47,632 bases of DNA, taken from positions 1 through 47,632 of the forward strand of contig JARKUZ010000023.1 of assembly GCA_029851945.1 (NCBI GenBank). The letters are read 5' to 3'. The notes below the pieces were generated by a model, which made no database searches, was not told where the DNA came from, and was given only the letters and a program-made list of their open reading frames with translations. This DNA is from Terrisporobacter sp. GTDB taxonomy: Bacteria > Bacillota_A > Clostridia > Peptostreptococcales > Peptostreptococcaceae. Both the position numbers and the translations under genes were made by a program. Every line of letters begins with the position of its first letter. Within the stretch, counting starts at the first letter, position 1. Below, one piece after another: positions 27,043-34,856 of this stretch.

Positions 27043-27627
27043 TTGCCACAGACTGATGAAAAATTAATAAAAGAGATACTAAAAGGAAATGAAAGCGCAA
27101 TGGAAATACTAGTCAAAAGGCACTATGACCTAGTACATAGCTACATATATAGAGCTACAAATGACTATAATATATCCTACGATATAACCCAAGATGTATT
27201 TGTAAAAATGATGAAAAACATAAATAAATATAATTTAGAAAATGGGAAATTTAAAAATTGGTTATTAAAAATAGCAGTAAATACAACAAAAGACTATTTT
27301 AAAAGTAGCACATATAAACAAAGAGTTGAAAACTGTGATATAGAAAATCATCAAATAGAAGATACATCAAATGTTATTGATATAATTTCTAAAAAAGAGG
27401 AAGCAATAAAAATAAAAGAAGCTATTGAGAATTTACCAAGTCTTCAAAGGGAAGCAATACTCCTAAAGTACTACAATGATTTAAAAATAAAAGAAATAAG
27501 CAACATTACTGGAGATAATGAAAATACAATAAAATCAAGATTATTTAATGGAATCAGAAACTTAAAGAAATTACTTGGAGGTGATCTATTTGAAGAAGAA
27601 TCACAACATTCACAAACTAAGATGTGA
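27043..27627 (+). CDS. ECF-type RNA polymerase sigma factor
   Basis: 194 residues. Region 2 (about 20-85) includes YDITQDVFVKMMKNI and FKNWLLKIAVNTTKDYF; region 4 (about 130-180) has LPSLQREAILLKYYNDLKIKE and ENTIKSRLFNGIRNLKKLL. Start is TTG at 27043, 6 nt after AAAGGGGGG; the GTG at 27025 overlaps the ribosome site. The next gene overlaps its 3' end by 38 nt. Together with a membrane protein and a two-gene ABC transporter it forms a unit like the Bacillus sigY-yxlCDEFG operon. An envelope-stress or antibiotic-response role is inferred. Confidence 0.92.
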   Translation: MPQTDEKLIKEILKGNESAMEILVKRHYDLVHSYIYRATNDYNISYDITQDVFVKMMKNINKYNLENGKFKNWLLKIAVNTTKDYFKSSTYKQRVENCDIENHQIEDTSNVIDIISKKEEAIKIKEAIENLPSLQREAILLKYYNDLKIKEISNITGDNENTIKSRLFNGIRNLKKLLGGDLFEEESQHSQTKM

Positions 27628-28438
27628 AAACATAGAAGATGAACAATTTGAAGATTTACTAGAAGCAGATTTAATGGATATAGAAGATTATTTAGATAGT
27701 TATGTAGTCAATCAAGTTGACGAAGAAAAAATAGATTCTACAATTGATATATTAAAAGCATATATGCCAAAAGAAGAAGTAGAGACTGCTAAGAAAGATA
27801 TTAGAATTTTTGATGTAATAAAAGAAAATCTAGGGTTAATTAAATTACAACTTAGTTTAATTAGCAAATCATATCTAATACTATCATTGTTATTAATATT
27901 AGTAGGTACTATAGCTACTGTTAAGTTAAATCTAAGTGTATATTTAAGTGCATCCATAATCGCACCTATACCAATCTTACTTGGAATATTTGAGGTTATA
28001 AAAGGAAGAGAAGAAAATGTATGGGAGCTGGAGCTTAGTTATAAGTACTCATTAAGAGAAATTATTTTATCAAGATTAATAATTATAAATATGATTTCCA
28101 TATTAATAAGCATTATTATCAGCATTAATTTAAATAATATTTATTCACAGATTAACTTATTTAATATGATTAGTATATGGTTAATTCCTATATTTGCAAT
28201 ATCGTCAGTATCTTTAGTTATTACTTCTGTGTATAGAAGCATGAACAGTATTGCTTTATGTATGGCAGTATGGATACTTGGAGCAATGGGAATTAGTTTA
28301 TATGAAAAAATGGCAAACATAGCTAATATTAATTTATCTATAGCATTAGGTATATCAGCAATAGGTGTAGTTATATCGTCAAAATTATTTTATAAGAAAA
28401 GCATAACTAGTATAGATTACAGAACATTTGATTTTTAG
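27590..28438 (+). CDS. Membrane protein of the ECF unit, possible anti-sigma factor
   Basis: 282 residues. Residues 1 to about 85 are soluble and acidic (EDEQFEDLLEADLMDIEDYL), followed by about six transmembrane helices from residue 95. It has no zinc-binding HXXXCXXC motif of ZAS anti-sigma factors. Start is TTG at 27590, 8 nt after GGAGG, inside the sigma gene; translation is therefore coupled. Position after an ECF gene suggests a membrane anti-sigma factor whose cytoplasmic N-terminus holds the sigma factor, but an accessory transporter subunit is also possible. I do not recognise the family. Confidence 0.65.
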   Translation: MKKNHNIHKLRCENIEDEQFEDLLEADLMDIEDYLDSYVVNQVDEEKIDSTIDILKAYMPKEEVETAKKDIRIFDVIKENLGLIKLQLSLISKSYLILSLLLILVGTIATVKLNLSVYLSASIIAPIPILLGIFEVIKGREENVWELELSYKYSLREIILSRLIIINMISILISIIISINLNNIYSQINLFNMISIWLIPIFAISSVSLVITSVYRSMNSIALCMAVWILGAMGISLYEKMANIANINLSIALGISAIGVVISSKLFYKKSITSIDYRTFDF

Positions 28439-28449
28439 GGGGAGATTTT

Positions 28450-29331
28450 ATGGAACTGATTATAAATAATATAAGTAAAGAATTTAAAGATAAAGTAGCA
28501 GTAGATAAATTTAATGTTACTCTTAATGAAGGTATATATGGCTTACTTGGACCAAATGGTTCAGGAAAAACTACTCTTATGAGAATACTTGCAGATGTAT
28601 CGAATCCTAGTAGTGGAGATATTTTAGTAAACGGAGAGAGCAAAAATAAGTTGGGGGCTGATTATAGGGATTTAATAGGATATATGCCTCAAAATATAGG
28701 ATTTTATAAAAATTTTACAGCAGAAAAGTATTTATATTATGTAGCAGCATTAAAGGGAGTAGATAAAGAAATTGAAAAAAGTAAAATTGATGAGCTTTTA
28801 CACTTTGTAAATTTAGAAAAAGACAGAAAAAGAAAAATAGGAAAGTTTTCAGGTGGTATGAAACAAAGATTAGGCATTGCACAAGCTATTTTAAATGACC
28901 CGAAGATACTTATATTGGACGAGCCAACAGCAGGACTTGATCCAAATGAAAGAATAAGATTTAAAAATTTAATAGCACAATTAGCTAAAGATAAAATAGT
29001 AATATTGTCTACTCATATAGTTTCAGATATAGAGTTTATAGCAAATGGAATACTTGTCATGAAAAATGGTAAATTAGTTGAAAAATCATCACCAGAGGAT
29101 ATTTTAGATACTGTAAGAGGTAAGGTACATACATTAAGCATTCGTGAAAGTGATTTAGGGAAAGTTGAAAATAAGTTTAAAATATCTAGTATGATAAGAA
29201 ATCACAATGAAATCAACGTAAGAGTAGTTGGAGATAATAAGGATGATATAAAAGAGTTTAAACATATGGAAGAAGAACCAAATTTGGAAGACGTATTTTT
29301 ATATTATTTTAATGAAAGTGTGAGTATATAG
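28450..29331 (+). CDS. ABC transporter ATP-binding protein
   Basis: 293 residues. Walker A GPNGSGKTT (about 35-43), Q-loop in YMPQNIGFYKNFTA, signature FSGGMKQRLGIA, Walker B ILILDEPTAGLDP and H-loop STHIV are intact. The form is that of ABC-2-type exporter ATPases (YxlF, CcmA, BcrA). The C-terminal 70 residues are an accessory domain ending LEDVFLYYF. It pairs with the permease gene 13 nt downstream. Ribosome site GGGGGAG. Confidence 0.9.
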   Translation: MELIINNISKEFKDKVAVDKFNVTLNEGIYGLLGPNGSGKTTLMRILADVSNPSSGDILVNGESKNKLGADYRDLIGYMPQNIGFYKNFTAEKYLYYVAALKGVDKEIEKSKIDELLHFVNLEKDRKRKIGKFSGGMKQRLGIAQAILNDPKILILDEPTAGLDPNERIRFKNLIAQLAKDKIVILSTHIVSDIEFIANGILVMKNGKLVEKSSPEDILDTVRGKVHTLSIRESDLGKVENKFKISSMIRNHNEINVRVVGDNKDDIKEFKHMEEEPNLEDVFLYYFNESVSI

Positions 29332-29344
29332 GAGGAGTTATAGC

Positions 29345-30496
29345 ATGTTAGATTTAATAAAATTTGAGTTATATAAAATATTTTCTAAAAAGTCAGTACG
29401 TATAGTTTTACTATTAACTGTGTTATTTGCTGCTTTAAATCCATTTGCTACAAGTATAAACTTGAAATCTAAAGGATTAGATATGGATGATGTGTATACT
29501 GTTATGAAAGAGCATGAAGGAAAAGTAATAACACCAGAAGGAGTAACTAAAGCAGAAGAAATAATAGAAAATTTAAGTCAAAAAGAACAAAAGGGAGAGA
29601 AACTTACTAAAGAAGAAATAGTATATAGATATTTTTTATATGATGCAATAATAATAGATCCCACATATATAGTAAACAATCAATATTATAAAATAGATGA
29701 GATGAAAAATGAAATAAGTAAGTTAGAAAAAGAAAATAAGATAGATACATATGAATATAAAAATATTAAGTTTGTATATGATAAAGTCAAAAATATAGAA
29801 GAAGCAAAATACTACTTCTCATCTGGATGGTTATCAACTACTGATTTTAATGTTATAGCAACTTTAATAACGACAATGATAGCAGTAGGATTAGCTACAA
29901 TGTTTAGTGATGAATATCAAAGTAATAGTGCCCAAATAGTTTTGAGTTGTAAGCGAGGAAAGAATAAGTTAGTCTCATCTAAGATAATATCTGGATTAAT
30001 ATACACAGCTATAGTATTTATTATAATAAATGGTGTGTATATGTTTGGAGCATTGCAATTTGATTTTATAGGATGGGATAAACCTTTAGAATTATTTAAA
30101 TACTATAGAACAACTCCTTTTAACATGAGAATTATTGATTATTATATTGCTGGACTGGGAACTAGCTTTATAGGTGCTATGTTATTTTCTTTAGTAACTA
30201 TGTTAATGTCTTTAATAGTAAAAAATAATATGATATCACTATTACTAAGTTTAGGTATGTATTATACTCCAGCTTTTGTTGGAAGTTTTATTCCTATAGG
30301 CTCTGTAGCAAGAATTTTTAGTGAAATAAATTTAGCAGAAGCTGTAAGAATAGTGAGTATGTTTAGAGGTACGAGTACTTATAATATTTTTGGGAATCCA
30401 GTATTATATTCAACTGTATTAATAAGTTTGGTAGTGGTATCTATACCAGTTGTAATATACTTAATAAAATATTTTGGAAAAAGACAAGCTATATAA
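29345..30496 (+). CDS. ABC-2-type transporter permease
   Basis: 383 residues. An N-terminal helix (about 19-35), then a large extracytoplasmic charged region (about 40-160, rich in Lys/Glu), then about five helices clustered in the C-terminal two-thirds. This layout is common for permeases partnering YxlF/BcrA-like ATPases. It is the last gene of the ECF-ABC unit. Substrate not determinable. I see no convincing terminator directly after it; a 29-nt repeat follows 6 nt after the stop. Confidence 0.8.
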   Translation: MLDLIKFELYKIFSKKSVRIVLLLTVLFAALNPFATSINLKSKGLDMDDVYTVMKEHEGKVITPEGVTKAEEIIENLSQKEQKGEKLTKEEIVYRYFLYDAIIIDPTYIVNNQYYKIDEMKNEISKLEKENKIDTYEYKNIKFVYDKVKNIEEAKYYFSSGWLSTTDFNVIATLITTMIAVGLATMFSDEYQSNSAQIVLSCKRGKNKLVSSKIISGLIYTAIVFIIINGVYMFGALQFDFIGWDKPLELFKYYRTTPFNMRIIDYYIAGLGTSFIGAMLFSLVTMLMSLIVKNNMISLLLSLGMYYTPAFVGSFIPIGSVARIFSEINLAEAVRIVSMFRGTSTYNIFGNPVLYSTVLISLVVVSIPVVIYLIKYFGKRQAI

Positions 30497-30502
30497 GAGC
30501 TA

Positions 30503-30531
30503 AAGGTTGTCCCAAAAATGTCACACCCTTT
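30503..30531 (+). repeat. 29-nt direct repeat, copy A
   Basis: Identical to 31442-31470. Starts AAGGTTGTCCC and ends GTCACACCCTTT; the ends form an imperfect inverted repeat (AAGGTTGT with ACACCCTT). It flanks the gene at 30709. Confidence 0.9.
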
Positions 30532-30708
30532 AAGGTTGATTAATGGAAGTTAGTGTAATAAACTTTTTATCATTGTTAGATTATAAGTAAATATCACTAC
30601 ATATAGAATTTCTAAAGTAAATTATCTCACATAAATAAGAAACATTCTCTAATATTTACATATGATATATAGAAAACAATATTTATATCAGAAAAAGGGG
30701 AATCAACA

Positions 30709-31305
30709 ATGGAAAGAAATTATTGGGAAGAATACTGGGATAATTATTATAAGTTTATGGCTGTATACCTTAGAGAGTTACAAGATGCATATCCTGATGT
30801 GGACATAAAAAGTGAATACGTAGAAGTTGCTAACTTATTTGAGCCTTCTATGCCTCTTGAATATTACGATAGTGATGACGAATATGATGACTATGATGAT
30901 TATGACGAATATGATGATGGTGGTTATGACTATTCACAAGAAGATAACGATCCACCTTTTATATCACCTGTTGGTGGGCAATCTGCTACACCTTTTACAC
31001 TACCTAACTTACCTGGTGGTGGTCAATTTGGTGCTCCATCTATATCACCTGGTGGCGGGCAATCTGCTACACCTTTTATATCACCTGGTGGAGGACAATT
31101 TACTATAAATAACTGTAGAAGAATGGCGATAGTTAGGATAGTAATGAGGAGAGGTTTTACCCCTTCTAATTTCTATATGGTAGTAGATAGAGCTGATAAT
31201 AGAAGTATTCAAGGATTTAGAATAGCTTGCCAATCTGGTACAATTAGATTTGTGCCAATGGCTGTAGAATATAGAAATATTAACCTTATAGAATGTGCAT
31301 TTTAG
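30709..31305 (+). CDS. Low-complexity Asp/Tyr- and GGGQ-repeat protein, possibly spore/surface
   Basis: 198 residues in three parts: an aromatic N-terminus (WEEYWDNYYKFMAVYLRELQ), an acidic Asp/Tyr tract (about 54-75) and imperfect repeats of about 12 residues built on ISPGGGQSATPF (about 83-130), ending in a folded C-terminus with basic residues (RRMAIVRIVMRRGF) and two cysteines. No signal peptide or membrane helix. I do not recognise the family. The composition recalls spore coat/exosporium or other surface-layer proteins of Clostridia, which is only a guess. The gene stands alone between two 29-nt direct repeats. AAAAGGGG precedes the ATG. Confidence 0.65.
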   Translation: MERNYWEEYWDNYYKFMAVYLRELQDAYPDVDIKSEYVEVANLFEPSMPLEYYDSDDEYDDYDDYDEYDDGGYDYSQEDNDPPFISPVGGQSATPFTLPNLPGGGQFGAPSISPGGGQSATPFISPGGGQFTINNCRRMAIVRIVMRRGFTPSNFYMVVDRADNRSIQGFRIACQSGTIRFVPMAVEYRNINLIECAF

Positions 31306-31384
31306 ATTGAATTTTGATATTATGAGTTCCATGGTTTTGGCACTTTTAGTTTATATAATAGGCAAAATATAAAATGAATAATAT

Positions 31385-31421
31385 TTAAGCCGAGGGATTA
31401 TACTCTTGGCTTATTTTTTAT
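31385..31421 (+). terminator. Terminator after the GGGQ-repeat gene
   Basis: TAAGCCGAG pairs with CTTGGCTTA (one G-T pair) around ggattatact, followed by TTTTTTATTT. Confidence 0.8.
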
Positions 31422-31441
31422 TTGAAGTTATATGAAATTCC

Positions 31442-31470
31442 AAGGTTGTCCCAAAAATGTCACACCCTTT
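31442..31470 (+). repeat. 29-nt direct repeat, copy B
   Basis: Exact copy of 30503-30531 in the same orientation, lying after the terminator of the GGGQ-repeat gene and before the helicase gene. Confidence 0.9.
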
Positions 31471-31582
31471 TACTATAATATTAAATCTATATATAGAAAT
31501 ATAAGAATATATTTTCATATATAAGAATTTAATATAAAATTATTGTAGAAAAATAATCAATAAAAGTAGAGGGGAAAAAGAT

Positions 31583-34507
31583 ATGGGAACAGACTATGGA
31601 TTTTCAGGCAAAATACAAGTCTCAGAAAGTAATAATCCAAGAGGACTGTATGTACATCAAAAGGAAGCAATAAAAGCATTAACAGAAAGTAGCAAAAAGA
31701 AGATATTAAAATCTTTATTAGTTATACCAACTGGTGGAGGAAAAACATTTATATCTGTTTATTGGGTGCTAAAAGAAATTATAAATAAAAATAAAAAAGT
31801 ATTGTGGCTAGCACATAGACATGAACTTTTAAACCAAACACTAAAAACAGCAGTTAATAGTGCTTATAAAGATGTTTTACCAAATAGAAAAGAATTTTCT
31901 TATAGAATAATATCTGGCTCAACAGCACATGATAATTCCGTTAATATTGATAAAGATGATGATTTCATTATAGCTAGTAAGGATAGTTTAAATTATAATA
32001 TAGAATTTTTGAAACAATGGCTAGATAGTAATAAAGACAATATTTGTCTAGTAATTGATGAGGCACATCATGCCACTGCAAAATCATATAGAAATATTAT
32101 AAACACGGTACAAAGTTATTGTAAAAATGATTTAAAGATAATAGGTCTTACAGCCACACCTATGAGAACTTGTGAAAAAGAAAAAGGGTTATTAGGTAAA
32201 ATTTTCGAAGATGGAATTAGTTATAGTGTAGATTTAAAGACTCTTATAAATAATGGAATTTTATCAAAACCTATAATAAGAGATTTAAAAACTGACTTTA
32301 AAATGAAGAGGGAACTTAGCAATAGTGAACTTAATTATCTTAGAAAATTTGCAAATCTTCCAGAAAAAATAGCTAAAGATATAGTATTAAATAAAGAAAG
32401 AAATAGATTTATAGTTGATCATTATATACAAAATAAAAAAGAATACGGTAAGTGTCTAGTATTTGCCATAAATGTAGACCATGCAATATCACTTAATACT
32501 TTATTTAATGATAAAAATATAAAGAGTGATTTTGTTGTATCTAGTATAAAGGATAGCTTTACAGGTTCAACTATTGGTACGGAGGAAAATGAAAGAAAAA
32601 TAAGTGATTTTAGAAATAATAAACTAGATGTATTGATAAATGTAAATATTTTGACAGAGGGAACAGATATACCAGATGTACAAACTGTATTTTTAACAAG
32701 ACCTACAACATCTTCTATATTAATGAATCAGATGATAGGAAGAGGTCTTAGGGGAAAATCAGCAGGAGGTACAGAAAATGCCTATATAGTAAGTTTTATA
32801 GATGATTGGCAGTATAGAATAAATTGGGTTAGCCCAAAAGATTTAATAAAGTGTGGAGAATTTGAAGATGGAGAAGTGGCTAAACGTAAGCTTTCAGAGA
32901 CGCTTGTTCCTATAAAAATGATAGAAGAGTTTACTAAATTTATGGATTCATCAATTGAAAAAAGAATAATGGGTAATAAATATTTAGACTTAGTTCCAGT
33001 AGGCTCATATTATTTTCATATATTTGATGAAGAAGATAATATAGATAAAAACTGTGAGGTTTTAGTTTTTGATAACCTTAGAGAACCATATGAGCAATTA
33101 ATGGAAAATCTATATTCTATATTTAGAAAGTTTAAAACTACCGAAGATAAACTAGATAATAAAACTCTCAATAAGATGTATAGATATATTAAAAATGAGA
33201 TATTTGATGGATATGATTTATCAATTGGATTTAATGAGGAAGATATAAAAGATATATTGTCCTATTATGAATTAACTGAAGAACGCTTAGAGCTAATAGA
33301 TTTTGAAGGTAGAGAAGAATTTGATATTTCAAAGCTGGTATACGAGATAATAGATAATAAATTTAATCGTATAGAAGAAGCCGACTACATAAAAGGTAAA
33401 TGGAATGATACTTCTTTAGGTTGGAAAATATATTTTAATGATGATTTTTTACTGTTCAATAGTGAAATAGATAGAGTTATGAGGAGTATACTTATGGATG
33501 ATTCAGCACATCATAATCCAAAAGTTAAACCTGACCAAATAGATTTTGAAAAATTAAGTTTATATCAGATAAAATTAAGAGATTTAAATTATTGGAGGGA
33601 GTTAACTGATGAAGTTTATAATAAATATAAAGATGAAGAAGGATATTTTGTAAGTGCTAGTAAAAGATATAAAAGTAAGAATAAGAGATATTTCCAAATA
33701 GATCATATTGTGCCATTATCAAAAGGCGGTCTTACTAAAAGAGATAATTTACAATTACTTACAAGGTGGGAAAATCTTATAAAGAAGGATAAACTAGATT
33801 TTAAATTTGATGAATTAGAAGATGAATTTAAAGAAGAGGCATTACTGGAGTCTTATGAAAATCAAGAGGTTAAAAAAGCTGAAGAAATTATAAAAATTCT
33901 TTTAAATAAAGATGAAAACTGTATTACTGCATTAAATGTAAAATCTAGAATACAGTATGATAATGAAAAATATGTGGGCTCAATAAGAACATCAAATAAA
34001 GTATTAAATATTGAACATTACAATATGGAAGCATTATATAATAAATCATATTGTTATATGGCACAAGGTAAATATAAAAAAGCTATTGAGATTGCAGAGG
34101 ACATACTAAGTATATATGCTTATGAAATAGATGCTTTTATTATAATAGCTGATTGTTATTATGAACTAAGAAAATATAATATATCTATTAATTATTATCA
34201 TAAAGCTTTAGATATAGATGAAGATATATGTTGGCCTAATTTTAGATTAGGGTGGATATACTCTAGAAATAGAAGATATGAGGAGTCTAATAAATATTAT
34301 CATAAAGCATTAGAATTGGATAAAGAGTGCTTAGCTACATTAAATAATATAGGTCATAATTTATTTAAAATGAAGGACTATGATAATGCAATAAAATACT
34401 ATGATATGGCATTGGATATAGATTCAGATTATAAATTATGTATTGAAAATAAAAGATTGGCTTTAGAAGAGTTGAAGAAGACAGGAATTGAAATGTTAGT
34501 TAATTAA
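31583..34507 (+). CDS. SF2 helicase-HNH nuclease-TPR fusion protein
   Basis: 974 residues. Residues about 20-400 are an SF2 (RecG/UvrB/DEAD-like) helicase core: Walker A PTGGGKT (49-55), DEAH box (159-162), TAT (190-192) and motif VI QMIGRGLRG (383-391). A middle region (about 400-690) has no name I can give. An HNH nuclease follows: Asp707-His708 in FQIDHIVPLSKGG, Asn722 in DNLQLL, Asn731 in TRWEN. Residues about 765-960 are TPR-like repeats (YHKALDIDEDICWPNFRLGW, YYHKALELD, YYDMALDID). All helicase and HNH catalytic residues appear intact. It is a single-gene unit with its own terminator, 349 nt upstream of cas6. Role in defence or nucleic-acid processing is inferred from domains and position; it is not a known Cas protein. 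Confidence 0.85.
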   Translation: MGTDYGFSGKIQVSESNNPRGLYVHQKEAIKALTESSKKKILKSLLVIPTGGGKTFISVYWVLKEIINKNKKVLWLAHRHELLNQTLKTAVNSAYKDVLPNRKEFSYRIISGSTAHDNSVNIDKDDDFIIASKDSLNYNIEFLKQWLDSNKDNICLVIDEAHHATAKSYRNIINTVQSYCKNDLKIIGLTATPMRTCEKEKGLLGKIFEDGISYSVDLKTLINNGILSKPIIRDLKTDFKMKRELSNSELNYLRKFANLPEKIAKDIVLNKERNRFIVDHYIQNKKEYGKCLVFAINVDHAISLNTLFNDKNIKSDFVVSSIKDSFTGSTIGTEENERKISDFRNNKLDVLINVNILTEGTDIPDVQTVFLTRPTTSSILMNQMIGRGLRGKSAGGTENAYIVSFIDDWQYRINWVSPKDLIKCGEFEDGEVAKRKLSETLVPIKMIEEFTKFMDSSIEKRIMGNKYLDLVPVGSYYFHIFDEEDNIDKNCEVLVFDNLREPYEQLMENLYSIFRKFKTTEDKLDNKTLNKMYRYIKNEIFDGYDLSIGFNEEDIKDILSYYELTEERLELIDFEGREEFDISKLVYEIIDNKFNRIEEADYIKGKWNDTSLGWKIYFNDDFLLFNSEIDRVMRSILMDDSAHHNPKVKPDQIDFEKLSLYQIKLRDLNYWRELTDEVYNKYKDEEGYFVSASKRYKSKNKRYFQIDHIVPLSKGGLTKRDNLQLLTRWENLIKKDKLDFKFDELEDEFKEEALLESYENQEVKKAEEIIKILLNKDENCITALNVKSRIQYDNEKYVGSIRTSNKVLNIEHYNMEALYNKSYCYMAQGKYKKAIEIAEDILSIYAYEIDAFIIIADCYYELRKYNISINYYHKALDIDEDICWPNFRLGWIYSRNRRYEESNKYYHKALELDKECLATLNNIGHNLFKMKDYDNAIKYYDMALDIDSDYKLCIENKRLALEELKKTGIEMLVN

Positions 34508-34557
34508 AATAAGTACAGTTGAGCTATAAGTAATTATGATTTTAAAATGAGTGATAC

Positions 34558-34596
34558 AGGAGTGGAGATAAGTTATTATATCCACTCCTTATTTTA
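34558..34596 (+). terminator. Terminator after the helicase-HNH-TPR gene
   Basis: AGGAGTGGA (34559-34567) pairs with TCCACTCCT (34581-34589) around a 13-nt loop, then TATTTTATAT. Its tail touches the outer degenerate CRISPR repeat of the mini-array. Confidence 0.85.
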
Positions 34597-34678
34597 TATA
34601 ATCCAATGTGGTCTACTATTGAAATTTAATCAGTTAAAATAATAATCTGTTTTACATTCCAATATGGTCTACATAATA
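34594..34678 (-). CRISPR. Degenerate two-repeat mini-CRISPR, candidate crRNA-like regulatory RNA
   Basis: On the minus strand, 34678-34650 matches the array repeat at 23 of 30 positions (one base deleted; ends TTGGAATGTAAAA) and 34623-34594 matches at 19 of 30 (core AGTAGACCACATTGGA). Both share the same two changes against the array repeat: loss of one A in AGAACC and ACTGG changed to ATTGG. Between them is a 26-nt spacer (34649-34624), shorter than the 34-38 nt of the real array. The spacer matches 34766-34791, upstream of cas6, at 20 of 26 positions next to a CCA. This architecture is known from CreA and CreR RNAs of type I systems. Candidate minus-strand promoter: TTGATT, 19 nt, TATTAT, reading from about 34739 downward. 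Transcription is not proven. Confidence 0.75.
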
Positions 34679-34743
34679 AAAGCTATCAGATAATGGAGAT
34701 AAAGTCAAATAATAAGATGCATCTTTACTTTAAAATCAAATAG

Positions 34744-34773
34744 TTTACCATAAATAATAAAACCACAGATAAT
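34744..34773 (+). promoter_or_regulatory. Candidate cas operon promoter
   Basis: TTTACC (34744-34749), 18-nt spacer, GATAAT (34768-34773). It is the best pair I find between the helicase terminator and cas6, and would give a leader of about 75 nt. Its -10 lies inside the protospacer-like site of the mini-CRISPR spacer. Confidence 0.45.
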
Positions 34774-34791
34774 TATCTTATAAGATTATAT
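34763..34791 (+). promoter_or_regulatory. Protospacer-like target of the mini-CRISPR spacer, with CCA PAM
   Basis: CCA at 34763-34765 is followed by CAGATAATTATCTTA. The mini-array spacer reads CAGATTATTATTTTA. Over 26 nt the matches are positions 1-5, 7-11, 13-15, 19-23, 25 and 26; mismatches are 6, 12, 16, 17, 18 and 24. Positions 6, 12, 18 and 24 are the ones flipped out and not read in type I Cascade, leaving only 16 and 17 as true mismatches. CCA is in the expected PAM place for clostridial I-B systems. Confidence 0.65.
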
Positions 34792-34856
34792 TAATTGTTG
34801 CGAATCCCATAATATGTTGCTAATATTTAAGTATAAATACAAAAGGGGAGATAAAT

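Noticed and set aside
30827..31108. Second long frame inside the GGGQ-repeat gene
   Set aside because: Shadow of the repetitive sequence in another frame, with Met/His/Leu-rich nonsense composition.
30503..31470. 29-nt repeats as a second CRISPR array
   Set aside because: Only two copies, 939 nt apart, with an intact gene between them and no similarity to the CRISPR repeat.
34687..34701. A second match to the mini-CRISPR spacer (CAGATAATGG)
   Set aside because: Only about 7 of the first 8 positions match and the preceding TAT is not a PAM-like sequence.
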